Origin: DASUAS01 sp963756895
GTDB lineage: Bacteria; Actinomycetota; Acidimicrobiia; IMCC26256; DASPTH01
Reading direction: 5' to 3'
DNA length: 64,000 nucleotides
Assembly: GCA_963756895.1 (NCBI GenBank)
Contig: CAVWPI010000004.1
Location: 558,001-622,000, forward strand
The notes below the pieces were generated by a model. The model saw only the letters and a list, made by a program, of their open reading frames with translations, searched no databases and was not told the origin of the DNA. Positions 34,890-43,171 of the stretch are shown in pieces. The position numbers and the translations under genes were made by a program. Within the stretch, counting starts at the first letter, position 1; the number at the start of each line of letters is the position of its first letter.

Positions 34890-35340
34890 TCACCGGATCC
34901 TGTGCGCGAACAGGCTCAACACCGCGGCGACGACGAAGACCGCGAGCAGTGGGATCGCACTACCGCACTGCCCGAGGGGATGAGGGCTCGCGCCGCGGCC
35001 GGACGATGGCGTCGGAGAGGAACAGCGCCGGCGGGACGACGAGGGGGAAGAAGAGGAACGAGAACGAGAGGAAGCACATCGGCGATGAGCAGCAGTCCGG
35101 CGGCGACCAGCAGCCAGGGCCGCTGCTGCATGCCGATGAGCGGCGAGCACCGCGGGCGCGAACGATCACGAGGACGAGCGCGAGCGTTCCCCAGTCGCCC
35201 GTGACCGAGCGCTCCGGTCCGGACGTGCCCGCAGTGCGCACGAGGCCGCCGACGAGCGCCAGGGTCAGGACGATGCCGACGCCGACCACGAGGCGGCCGT
35301 GCCCGACCTCGCGGCCGTCGATCCCCGGGCCTCCGTTCAT
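34890..35340 (-). CDS. Multi-helix membrane protein, several apparent frameshifts
   Basis: From ATG 35340 the protein starts MNGGPGIDGREVGHGRLVVG and a first helix (VGVGIVLTLALVGGLV). Later helices appear in other frames: WGTLALVLVIV, PWLLVAAGLLLIADV, SFSFLFFPLVVPPALFLSDAIVRP and AIPLLAVFVVAAVLSLFAHRIR, ending at 34890. At least three frame changes are needed. About 150 residues with four to five helices. It is divergent from a TetR gene across 22 bp that carries a palindromic operator, so it is probably the TetR target. Family unknown. Confidence 0.5.
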
Positions 35341-35350
35341 TCGCTCGATA

Positions 35351-35366
35351 TCATACGTTCGTATGA
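35351..35366. promoter_or_regulatory. Palindromic TetR-type operator overlapping the tetR start codon
   Basis: TCATACG, TT centre, CGTATGA (35351-35366), a perfect 7+2+7 palindrome. The ATG of the TetR gene (35363-35365) lies inside the right arm. The divergent membrane protein gene starts at 35340, 10 bp away. A dimeric repressor bound here would block both genes. Confidence 0.7.
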
Positions 35367-35986
35367 ACAGCACGACGCCAACGGCGGTCGAAGTCCCGCC
35401 GTGAGACGGGGACCCGGGAGCGGTTGGTGGAGGCCGCGCGGGTGCCTCCGCACCCGGGGACTGGCCGAGACGTCGTCGCGGGCCATCACCGACCTCGCCG
35501 GCGCCAACCTCGCCGCGATCACCTACCACTTCGGTTCCAAGGAGCGGCTGGTCGCCGTCGCCCTCGCCGCCGAGCTGGAGGCCTGGACGAGAGCCGGTGC
35601 TCGAGCTGCTCGACGAACCCGGCGATCCCGCCACCCGGCTGCTGGGCGCGGTGAGCGCGTTGAACGCGACGTTCGACGAGCAGCGCGAGCGCCTGCCCGG
35701 GCTGCTCGAGGTGTTCGTCCACGCCGCGGTGACCCCGACCCCGCCAACCCGGTGACCGCGACCTGGACCGACCTCGGCGCTCGCCTGGCCGCCGTGATCA
35801 CCGAGCTGCGCACCGGTGGGGTGGTGCCGGTCTGGGTCGCACCCGAGGCGATGGCGTCGCTGATCCTGGCGGTGGCGGCGGGCACCGTCGTGAGCGTGAT
35901 CGTCGAGCCGGCCGGCGTGAGCCACCGCGACATCGCCGCGCGAGTTCGCCAGCCTGCTCCTCGCCGCGGGACCGGGCCAGCGGTAA
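35363..35986 (+). CDS. TetR-family transcriptional regulator, several apparent frameshifts
   Basis: Starts MNSTTPTAVEV at ATG 35363. After a frame change near 35400 come the helix-turn-helix residues (LRTRGLAETSSRAITDLAGANLAAITYHFGSKERLVAVALAAELE). Further shifts occur near 35590 and 35750. The ligand-binding domain continues as LLDEPGDPATRLLGAVSAL, then TATWTDLGARLAAVITEL and PEAMASLILAVAAGTVVSVIV, ending AAGPGQR at 35986. About 205 residues when joined, the usual size. It likely represses itself and the divergent membrane protein through the operator at 35351-35366. Confidence 0.78.
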
Positions 35987-35989
35987 CGT
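35984..35989 (+). promoter_or_regulatory. Candidate -10 box of leaderless ThuA-like gene
   Basis: TAACGT lies exactly 6 nt upstream of GTG 35996 and includes the TAA stop codon of the TetR gene. This gives a promoter right at the gene junction. Confidence 0.5.
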
Positions 35990-35995
35990 GCGCGC

Positions 35996-36687
35996 GTGGG
36001 CGACTCGCTGCTGTTCGTGACCCAGGTGGCGCCGTACGTCGACGGCCCGGCAGGCGTGCACGGCGTCCTCGACCAGGCCGCGACGGCAATGGCACAGCTC
36101 GGCGAGATGCAGGGCCTCGAGCCGCTTCACATCGACGACGTCCGGACGCTGCCCGACGCGGGGATCCGCAACGCGCGCGTGCTCGCGCTGTTCACGATCG
36201 GTGAGACGCCGTGGAGTCCGTCGCAACGCGCGCGCGATCGTCGACCGGGTGCGCGCCGGCGCACTGTCGATCGTCGCCATCCACTCCGCCACCGACTCCT
36301 GCTACGGGTGGGACGACTACGGCGCGCTGGTCGGCGCTCGCTTCGACGGCCATCCGTGGACGCAGACCGTTCACCGCCGACGTGCTCGACACCGACCATC
36401 CTGCGTGCGTGCACCTCGGCGATGCGTGGCGAGTGGCACGACGAGGTGTACCAGTTCCGCGATCTCCGACCCGACGCGCACGTGCTCCTCGCGGTCCGCG
36501 ACGGCGAGCTCGATCTCGGCGTGCCGGGCGCGCGCCCGCCGTCGTTCGGCTACCCGCTCGCGTGGTGCTTCACCGAGGGTGCGGGCCGGGTGTTCTCCAC
36601 CAGCCTGGGTCACTTCCCGGAGGCGTGGGAGAGCCCCAGTACCTCCGCCATCTCGCGGGTGGGCTCGAGTGGGTGCTCTCGACGTAG
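35996..36687 (+). CDS. ThuA-like (glutamine amidotransferase-fold) protein, several apparent frameshifts
   Basis: Starts GDSLLFVTQVAPYVDG from GTG 35996. Joined frames read ARVLALFTIGETPWSP, AIVDRVRAGALSIVAIHSATDSCYGWDDYGALVGARFDGHPW, DEVYQFRDLRPDAHVLLAVRDGE and GYPLAWCFTEGAGRVFSTSLGHFPEAW, ending LEWVLST. This is the ThuA domain pattern: IHSATDS, the late GRVFSTSLGH motif and the LAW of the active region. It is linked to trehalose and other sugar metabolism. Frame changes near 36225, 36370, 36425 and 36640. About 230 residues joined, normal length. Confidence 0.75.
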
Positions 36688-36691
36688 CGGT

Positions 36692-37360
36692 TCACTCGCC
36701 GAGCGAGTGCTCCGGCAACGGGAGATGGGCTTCGATGAGAGCGATGTAGGGCTCGGCGTCGCCGTCGGCGGGCAGTGCCCGGAGCTCGTCGGCAGTGCGC
36801 CGGCTGTAGAGCGCCGCGCACGGCCTCCCACGGTTCGACGTGCAGTGTCCAACCGGCGTCGGCGTCGTGGCTGCGCCACGTCTGACCGTCGTGCTGCACC
36901 GACGAGCGCTCCCAGCCCTGCCTCGCACGCGGAGTCCGCGACGAACTCCAACGCGAACGTGACGACCGCGTCGACCTCCATCGCCTCGTGGTCGGGGCGA
37001 TCCAGCGCCGCCCGCATGTCGTGCTCGTGCACCGCGACGTCGGCGAACATCCGCGCACCCGGCCCCTGCATCATCGGTTCGATCGTGCCGTCGAGCGCGT
37101 GCCACTCGTCGACCAGTGCCTGCATGTCGGTGTCCTGACGGGCGTCGACGATCGACTGCAACCAGGCTCCGATGTCGCCGGTCGGGAAGTTCCCGGCAGC
37201 AAGCTCCGCAGGGGTGCCGACGAGATGGGCCGCGACGTCGTGCACCGACCATTCGGGGCATGCCGGTACCGTGCGCGCGAGCGCATCCGGCGTTGCGTCG
37301 AGGAGGAGCGTGCACACACGCTCGCCGCGTGCGTTGGTACGGAACGAACAGGTCGGCCAT
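36692..37360 (-). CDS. DinB/mycothiol-dependent maleylpyruvate isomerase-fold protein, several apparent frameshifts
   Basis: From ATG 37360: MADLFVPYQRTR, then in a shifted frame CTLLLDATPDALARTVPACPEWSVHDVAAHLVGTPAELAAGNF. WSVHDVAAHL is the N-terminal helix-and-His motif of the TIGR03083/mycothiol maleylpyruvate isomerase fold. VAVHEHDMRAALDRPDHEAMEVD provides the two further metal His residues. The C-terminal part (TLHVEPWEAVRGAL, RTADELRALPADGDAEPYIALIEAHLPLPEH) is the SCP2-like helper domain. Frame breaks near 37320, 36930 and 36810. Ends 4 bp from the convergent ThuA gene. Confidence 0.72.
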   Translation of the reverse strand: MADLFVPYQRTRRACVHAPPRRNAGCARAHGTGMPRMVGARRRGPSRRHPCGACCRELPDRRHRSLVAVDRRRPSGHRHAGTGRRVARARRHDRTDDAGAGCADVRRRRGARARHAGGAGSPRPRGDGGRRGRHVRVGVRRGLRVRGRAGSARRCSTTVRRGAATTPTPVGHCTSNRGRPCAALYSRRTADELRALPADGDAEPYIALIEAHLPLPEHSLGE

Positions 37361-37409
37361 GCGAGGGAACGTAGTGCGTGACACCGGAAGCGGAAAGCGG
37401 CGTGCTCGG

Positions 37410-37415
37410 TAGAGT
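37410..37415 (+). promoter_or_regulatory. Candidate -10 box of leaderless DUF2889 gene
   Basis: TAGAGT, 6 nt before GTG 37422. The same hexamer is used 6 nt before the GTG at 32357. Confidence 0.55.
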
Positions 37416-37421
37416 GACCCG

Positions 37422-38455
37422 GTGACCGACATCTCCGTGGCGACGCCCCGTCCGTTACCCGACCCGCTCGACGACTCGCAGACGGGTACGCCGGTCCGCC
37501 GCAAGGGATCGGCGCGGCGCACGTCGAGTCTCGACATGATGTGGCCCGACGGCGTCGGCACGTCGCTCCATCTCGTCGGCCGCGCGCGCGACCTCGTCAC
37601 ACACGCGCCGGCGACGCGGTCGTCGTCGACCAAGCCGCGATGCACGTTGTCGTCGACAACGAGCGCCGCATCACCGCGATCGAGGCGACGCCCCCGCGTC
37701 CGGGCATCGAGGGTCTGGTCGGTGCCCAGGGCGGCACCTACCTCCGCAGTGCGATCGACGAGTCGCTGCCCGGCGAGCGCGACGCCGCGACTCCGCTGCA
37801 CCTGATGCTCGACGACATCGCCGGCACCAGCCTGATCGCCGGCTTCGTCTGGACCCGCCACATGGATCCGGAGCAGTTCGCCGCGCTGCGGCAGTCGCGG
37901 CCGTCGGGCTTCGGGCAGCGGAAGGGCAAGATCATCTGTTCGGGGTTGCGCCCCGGCGGCACCGCGCAGCAGGCGTTCTCGGGGGAGGACGAGTCGGCGC
38001 ACGCGATCCGCACCGCGGGTGCGTTGGTGATCGACGACGACGCGCTCGCGTGGCACGAGTTCCCCGAGCGCCCGGTCGTGAGCATGCGCCGTCATCGTCG
38101 CGTCGACGTCACGCCCGTCGACGGCGTCCTCGAGATCGACGCGTTCTTCCGCGACAGCTACTGGGAGCCCGACGGCACCGAGATGGCGTTGCACGAGTAC
38201 AACGTCGTCGCCGAGGTCGACGCGGTCGATCTCACGTTGCTGTCGGTCGCGGCCACGCCGCGCGTGTTGCCGTTCCTCGAGTGCCAGTGGGCGCCCGAGC
38301 ACGTCGAGCTCCTCGTCGGCCGACCGGTGCAGAGCTTCCGCACCGACGTGCAGACCACGCTCACCGAGCTGCAGGCGTGCACGCACCTCAACGACATGCT
38401 CCGCTGCCTCACCGAGGTCCCCGCGCTCGCCGCCGCGATCGCCGCCACCGCCTGA
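37422..38455 (+). CDS. DUF2889-family protein, apparent frameshift
   Basis: From GTG 37422: TDISVATPRPLPDPLDDSQTG, then KGSARRTSSLDMMWPDGVGTSLHLVGRARDLVTH. After a shift near 37610: GDAVVVDQAAMHVVVDNERRITAIEATP, IAGTSLIAGFVWTRHM, MALHEYNVVAEVDAVDLTLLSVAATPRVLPFLECQWAPEHV and TELQACTHLNDMLRCLTEVPAL. RRTSSLD at the N-terminus, an ECP/ECQ segment and CTHLNDMLR are features of the DUF2889 family, whose function is unknown. About 344 residues joined. Divergent from the isomerase-fold gene by 61 bp. Confidence 0.7.
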
Positions 38456-38540
38456 AGCTGCGCGCTTTTCGCCGCATGCGGTGTTGCGCGACGCCGATCG
38501 CTCCATGAGCGACGGGGCGTGTGCCGACGAGGGGTCGGCG

Positions 38541-39765
38541 TCAGGGCAGGTCGGCGACACCGCTGCCGATGGCGTCGGGCGCGAGGGGCGCGTCGGTGCC
38601 CACCATCTCGGGCGTGTCCGCGAGGTCGCGGCGACCGAGCGTGAGCGCAATGGTGAGGAACACGGTCATGAGCACGGCGGTGCCGGTGCACACCGCGAAG
38701 CGGCCCGACCTCCTCGTACACGAAGCCGCGGCCAGGCCGGTGAGCCCGGCGGCGGCGAGCCCGGTGGCGCCGAGCAGACCTTGCGCCGCCGACAGGTGCT
38801 CGGGCGGGCTGCCGAGCGCGGCCGCCACCTGGTTGCTCGGCATGGTGAACGAGTCGGCGATGGCATGGACGATCGAGACCGCCGAGCAGCATCCAGAGGC
38901 TGGGCAGCACGCCGTAGGAGAAGGTGCAGACGGTCGCCACGGTCAGGCTGACCGCCACCACGCGCAACGGGCCACGCGACTGCGCCGTCGCGGCCGCCGA
39001 TCGGCGCGAAGAAGATCATCGGGAGCGTGAACAGCGACAGCGTGAGGCCGATGAGCCAGGTCTCGGCGCCGTGGTCGCGCAGCAGCACCGCCCAGATCGC
39101 CTCGAACATCCCGACGGTCAGGTAGAAGGCGATGCTCGCGGCGAGCGTGGCCTGGATCGCCGGGCGCGCGAGCAGCCGGCGCAGGACCCGTCCCGAGTGC
39201 TCGACCTGCGGTGCCTGCGGTCAGATCGAGGCGCGTGGCGAGGAACAGCACGGCCACGAACACCACCGCGAGGAACACGAACGGCGCGCGGATGCCGAAC
39301 GCCTCGGCGACGACGGCCGCGACCAGCGGACCGAGCATGAAGCCGGCGACGTCGAACGCGGCGAGTCGTCCGAGGTTCGCCCCGACCGCATCGGGCTCGC
39401 GCGTGATGACGATGCGGCGCATCGCCGGGCCGACCGCGCCGCTGCCGAGCCCGAGCAGCAGGCGCGCGACGAGGAACGCCCAGAACTCGGTGGCCGCCGC
39501 GCTGCCGATCATGGCGCCCATGGCGAGCAGGATCCCGCCGCGCACGAGCAGCGGCGCGTACCCGCGATCGGCGAGTCGTGCCAGCGCGAGCTGGGTCACG
39601 AAGCCGGCGAGGAAGCCGGCGGCGACGATGTAGCCGAGTTGCGCCTCGGTGAAGCCGTACCGATCCCGCAGGTCGGCGAGCAGCGTGTAGATGGAGCCGT
39701 AGCCGAGCGACATGCTCCCGGCGACGATGCAGTAGGGGAGCAGCCCCCCGCTCCGCGTCGCGCAC
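38541..39765 (-). CDS. Major facilitator superfamily transporter, several apparent frameshifts
   Basis: From GTG 39765. After an early shift the N-terminal six helices read clearly: SLGYGSIYTLLADLRDRYGFTEAQLGYIVAAGFLAGFVTQLALARLADRG, LARLLLGLGSGAVGPAMRRIVI, and so on to VAVLFLATRLDL. The C-terminal half is split over several frames (AIWAVLLRDHGAETWLIGLTLSLFTLPMIFFAPIGG; VSLTVATVCTFSYGVLPSLWMLL; LLGATGLAAAGLTGLAAAS; VLMTVFLTIALTLGRRD). About 405 residues joined, the normal MFS size. Probably a drug or metabolite exporter. It overlaps no neighbour and follows the MarR gene by 15 bp, suggesting one operon. Confidence 0.78.
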
Positions 39766-39780
39766 GCGCGTCAGGCCCGT

Positions 39781-40304
39781 TCAGCGTTCGAGCTGCGCAC
39801 GAGCTTCCTCGAGGATCTTCGAGCGCGCATCACCGCGCGCGTTCGCGAGTCGGGAGGAGGTGCTCGAGGAGCGTCGTCTGGATGTCGCGGAGCGCGAGGA
39901 GCTGCTCCGCCGACAGCTGATCGAAGAGATGGTGGCGCACGCTCTCGACGTGCATCGGCGCCGCGGCTTGGAGCGCCGCGAACCCGTCGTCGGTGAGGAC
40001 GGCGAGTTGACCACGCCGATCCGTGGCACACGTCTCGGCGCCGCACCCAGCCCAGCTCCTCGAGCCGGGCCACGGCGTGGGACAGGCGGCTGCGCGACGA
40101 CTGGGTGGCGTCGGCCAGTTCGCTCATCCGCCGCGAGCGTTCCGGCGCCTCCGACAGCATCACGAGGATCTCGTAGTGCCCCCACGACAGGCTCGAGTCG
40201 CGCTGCAGGTCGCGCTCGATCTCCTCCCACAGGAGGCGGCTGGTGAACACCCAGCCCAACCAGATGCGCCGCTCGTCAGGGTCGAGCCACCGCGGCTCGC
40301 TCAC
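39781..40304 (-). CDS. MarR-family regulator, apparent frameshift
   Basis: From GTG 40304: SEPRWLDPDERRIWLGWVFTSRLLWEEIERDLQRDSSLSWGHYEILVMLSEAPERSRRMSELADATQSSRSRLSHAVARLEELGWVRR. The winged-helix section is intact: SELADATQSSRSRLSHAVARLE is the DNA-reading helix. The frame shifts near 40030 and again near 39855. The dimer helices read LSAEQLLALRDIQTTLLEHLL in another frame, then ANARGDARSKILEEARAQLER. About 174 residues joined, normal for MarR. It overlaps the methyltransferase gene by 4 bp (GTGA). The MFS transporter 15 bp downstream is the likely target. Confidence 0.78.
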
Positions 40305-40939
40305 GCTGCGGAACCTTCCGGCCGCCGGGCGACGCCTTCGTAGAGGTAGCCCCAGGGGAGCATGAACTTCGGCCCGGGCATGTGGTCGTGCTCGATCTGG
40401 TCGATCTCGAAGCCGGCTTCGCTCACGAGCGCGTCGATGGGGCGATCGAGGTGGCAGCCCCCGCACAGACGCTGCTGGATGCCGTTGAACCGGTGCTGCT
40501 TGCGGGCGACATCGGGATCTGGACACAGCCCGTGTTCGAGGAAGTGGAACGTGCCGCCGGGGCGCACGACGCGCCGCACCTCGCTGAGCGCGCTCACGAC
40601 GTCGGGGATCGTGCACAACGTGAACGTGCTGAGCGCCGCGTCGACCGACGCGTCGTCGAGCGGGAGGTGGGCGCCGTCGAGACCGACGAACTCGACCCGC
40701 ACCGGCGACGCCTCGACACGCTCCTGCGACAGCTTGCGACCGACGAGCGACGGGTCGACGGCATAGACGCGCGTCACCTCGGCGGGCAGGAGCGGGACGT
40801 TCAGTCCCGACCCGAAGCCGATCTCCACGACCTGTCCGGCGAGCGAATCGACCGCCCGGCGCCGGAGCTTCATCACCTCGCGTGACCCGAGCATCTTGTC
40901 GGTGATCCGCGGCACCACTTCGTCAGTCCAGAACCCCAC
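40301..40939 (-). CDS. Class I SAM-dependent methyltransferase (UbiE-like)
   Basis: A 212-residue protein starting at GTG 40939. SAM-binding motif I is VVEIGFGSGLNVPLL. VYAVDPS (acidic end of strand 2), LPLDDASVDAALSTFTLCTI and VRRVVRPGGTFHFLEHG follow in the expected order. RKQHRFNGIQQRLCGGCHLDRP near the end is typical of the UbiE/phospholipid N-methyltransferase-like group (Cys and His positions). It may methylate a lipid or small molecule. The promoter lies in the 140-bp gap shared with the ferritin-like gene. Confidence 0.85.
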   Translation of the reverse strand: MGFWTDEVVPRITDKMLGSREVMKLRRRAVDSLAGQVVEIGFGSGLNVPLLPAEVTRVYAVDPSLVGRKLSQERVEASPVRVEFVGLDGAHLPLDDASVDAALSTFTLCTIPDVVSALSEVRRVVRPGGTFHFLEHGLCPDPDVARKQHRFNGIQQRLCGGCHLDRPIDALVSEAGFEIDQIEHDHMPGPKFMLPWGYLYEGVARRPEGSAA

Positions 40940-41039
40940 GGCGGTGAGCCTACGGCGGTATCCATCCGGGGCGCAGCCCGCGCCGAACACCTTTTCGAAA
41001 GCAGGACAGGACCCGGGGCACGGGAGGGCTGGCGTTCGC

Positions 41040-41056
41040 GCTCGTCGTAGACGAGC
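41040..41056. promoter_or_regulatory. Perfect 17-bp inverted repeat upstream of ferritin-like operon
   Basis: GCTCGTC, GTA centre, GACGAGC (41040-41056), ending 25 bp before the ATG at 41082. It could be an operator for a dimeric regulator or a small hairpin in the leader. No regulator gene is adjacent. Confidence 0.45.
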
Positions 41057-41081
41057 ACCGACGATCTGAGAGGTACCGCGA

Positions 41082-41939
41082 ATGTCACTCGACGAACAGG
41101 GACTCCACGAGTTGTTGGAGGAGTCCGAGGATCTGCACGCGGACGCGATGCGGGTGCACACGGCGACGATGCCCGATCTCGCTGACCACGCCTCGGACAC
41201 TCGACGCGAGGAAATCGACCCGGCCGCGGCGACGCGTCTCGACGCCAGCCGTCGCGACCTCGTCAGCGATCTCGGCATCGCCGAGCACGGTCTGCTGAAG
41301 AAGGGCGCGTTGGTGGGTGGAATCGGAGCGATGCTCGCGGCGCTGCTCGCAGCGCCGGCCGCGGCCGACAAGAAGCTCGACGTGCAGATCCTCCAGACCG
41401 CATCGTCGCTCGAGATCCTCGCGGTGGCGACCTACGGAGCGGCATTGACGCTGCCGTTCATCAAGAACGGGAACGCGGTCGTCAAGAAGTTCGCGCAGAC
41501 CACGCGGATGCAGCACGACGAGCACAACAAGGCGTTCCAGGCGCAGACGAAGTCGTTGGGCGGCAAGAAGCAGACCAAGCCCAACCCGAAGTACGCCGCG
41601 ATCGTCACGCAGATGAAGCCCAGCCTGAAGACACCGGCCGACGTCGTGACATTGGCGGCGACGCTCGAGACGGTCGCCACCGAGACCTATCTCAGCGACC
41701 TGGGCCAGCTCTCGGACACGACGTCGAAGGAGCTCTTCGCGAGCGTCATGGGCGTCGAGTGCCAGCACCTGGCGACGCTCCGTGCCGTGGGTGCGCTGCT
41801 CGCCGGCGGTGCCGACAACCTGATCGCGATCCCCACCGACGCTGCCGCGCTCCCTGCGGCGGCGGGCAGCGTGGCCTTCCCCGCTGCTTTCGAACCCGTC
41901 ACCATGGCCAGTCCTCCGCAGGAAGGTGCAGTGAAATGA
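41082..41939 (+). CDS. Ferritin-like domain protein with internal export-type segment
   Basis: A 285-residue protein from ATG 41082 (GAGAGG 11 nt upstream). An about 60-residue cytoplasmic stretch is followed by LLKKGALVGGIGAMLAALLAAPAAA, a signal/anchor segment. The mature part (LDVQILQTASSLEILAVATYGAAL; QHDEHNKAFQ; LAATLETVATETYLSDLG; GVECQHLATLRAVG) has the E...EY/H...ETY...E-x-x-H pattern of ferritin-like four-helix bundles (PF13668-type). The di-metal site would act outside the cytoplasm or at the membrane. Stop overlaps the start of the next ferritin-like gene (ATGA). Confidence 0.82.
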   Translation: MSLDEQGLHELLEESEDLHADAMRVHTATMPDLADHASDTRREEIDPAAATRLDASRRDLVSDLGIAEHGLLKKGALVGGIGAMLAALLAAPAAADKKLDVQILQTASSLEILAVATYGAALTLPFIKNGNAVVKKFAQTTRMQHDEHNKAFQAQTKSLGGKKQTKPNPKYAAIVTQMKPSLKTPADVVTLAATLETVATETYLSDLGQLSDTTSKELFASVMGVECQHLATLRAVGALLAGGADNLIAIPTDAAALPAAAGSVAFPAAFEPVTMASPPQEGAVK

Positions 41940-42607
41940 GCGAGCCCCGTGACTTCCAATTCAGTCGGCGGGGGTTCCTCGCCGCCGCCGGAGCAACTGC
42001 GGCGGCCGCCGGAGTGCTGGTGACCACCAGTGGCTCCGGAGCCGGTGCGGCCACGTTGGGCCGGACCGCCGTCCCTGCCGGGCTCCCCGGTCGTGCACCG
42101 TCGCAGTCGGCAAGCGACGATCTGAAGATCGCGGCCTTCGCCGCCAGCCTCGAGGTGGTCGCCTTGCGGGCGTACCAGGCCGTGCTCGACGCCGCGCAGG
42201 CCGGCAAGCTCGGCGCCGTGCCACCTGCGGGCGCCGAGTACGCGCAGACTGCGTACGACCAGCACAGCCAGCAGCTCGACAAGTGGAACGGGATCCTCAC
42301 GAGCGGTGGCCAGCCGAACGTGATCGCGCCCGATGCGGCCCTGCAGGGCGTGCTCGACCAGCGCCTGCCCGGGGTCACCGACTTCGGCACCGCGGCGAAG
42401 CTGGCCCGAGACCTCGAGGAGATCGCGGCGGCCACGTACCAGTCGGCCATCCCGAAGATCTCCAACCCGGACGCGGTCCAGCTCGCGGGTTCGATCCAGA
42501 TCATCGATGCGCAGCACGTCGCCATCCTGAACTACGTGCTGGGTGAGTACCCGGTGCCCGACGTGTTCGCCAAGACCGACAAGGCGGCGACCCCTCCCGC
42601 CTCCTGA
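41936..42607 (+). CDS. Tat-exported ferritin-like domain protein
   Basis: A 223-residue protein from ATG 41936. The N-terminus is a clear twin-arginine signal (FSRRGFLAAAGATAAAAGVLV). The bundle: LKIAAFAASLEVVALRAYQAVLDAA, AQTAYDQHSQQLDKWN, LARDLEEIAAATYQSAIP and SIQIIDAQHVAILNYVLGE. The E...Y...H...E...T...QH positions match the other ferritin-like protein. The two are likely partners. The Tat route implies folding, and perhaps metal loading, before export. Confidence 0.87.
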   Translation: MSEPRDFQFSRRGFLAAAGATAAAAGVLVTTSGSGAGAATLGRTAVPAGLPGRAPSQSASDDLKIAAFAASLEVVALRAYQAVLDAAQAGKLGAVPPAGAEYAQTAYDQHSQQLDKWNGILTSGGQPNVIAPDAALQGVLDQRLPGVTDFGTAAKLARDLEEIAAATYQSAIPKISNPDAVQLAGSIQIIDAQHVAILNYVLGEYPVPDVFAKTDKAATPPAS

Positions 42608-42621
42608 GTCGGCCCGAGCGG

Positions 42622-43170
42622 TCAGGTGCCGCCCGTGAACAACGCCACGAGCCGGTCGGTCGCCGCGTCGGCCCACTGCTCGAGCGTGGCGCGGGCGGTG
42701 CCGCCGATCGGGTGATCGAGCACCAGCGTGCGGGCGTCGGGCAGCCCGAAGTTCGACGCCATGGTGGCGGCGATAGGAGCGAACTGCGTGGTGGTCACCA
42801 CCACGCACGGCCGCCCGGCCTTCTCGAGCTCGATGGTGTCGAACACGCTGTAGGCGGTGCAGCTGCCGCAATCGGCGGTGCCGGTGATCACCAGGTCGGC
42901 CTGGGCCAGGATCTTCTCGAAGATGTCGGGCGCGCACGGGATCGCCGCGTTCGCGGAGCGACCCTGCGGGCCCTTCTTCGTGACCAGTTCGACGCGTGCG
43001 CCCGTGCGCGTGGCCAACGACTCGGCGGCGCGCGCCATGACCAGCGCCGCGTTGGGCTTGCCGTTGTCGAGCACCGCGATGCGCAGCCCCTCGAGCGACG
43101 CCGGCGACGGAGCGAGGTGCACGATCTCGGGCCCGGGCTCGCTGTCGGGCAGGTAGACGGTCAGCGCCAT
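42622..43170 (-). CDS. UGSC-type protein (Cys form of the U/C-G-S-C family)
   Basis: A 182-residue protein from ATG 43170. Family features are RIAVLDNGKPNAALVMA near the N-terminus and, at residues 101-104, CGSC in GTADCGSCTAYSVF. In several members the first position is selenocysteine (UGSC); here the codon at 42868-42870 is TGC, so it is cysteine. The CxxC-like motif and the rest of the fold suggest redox or thiol chemistry, but no function is established to my knowledge. It follows the partner gene by 1 bp, so the two form an operon. Confidence 0.8.
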   Translation of the reverse strand: MALTVYLPDSEPGPEIVHLAPSPASLEGLRIAVLDNGKPNAALVMARAAESLATRTGARVELVTKKGPQGRSANAAIPCAPDIFEKILAQADLVITGTADCGSCTAYSVFDTIELEKAGRPCVVVTTTQFAPIAATMASNFGLPDARTLVLDHPIGGTARATLEQWADAATDRLVALFTGGT

Positions 43171-43171
43171 G

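Noticed and set aside
42859..42870. Possible selenocysteine codon in the UGSC-type gene
   Set aside because: The relevant codon is TGC, not TGA, so the protein has cysteine in that position.
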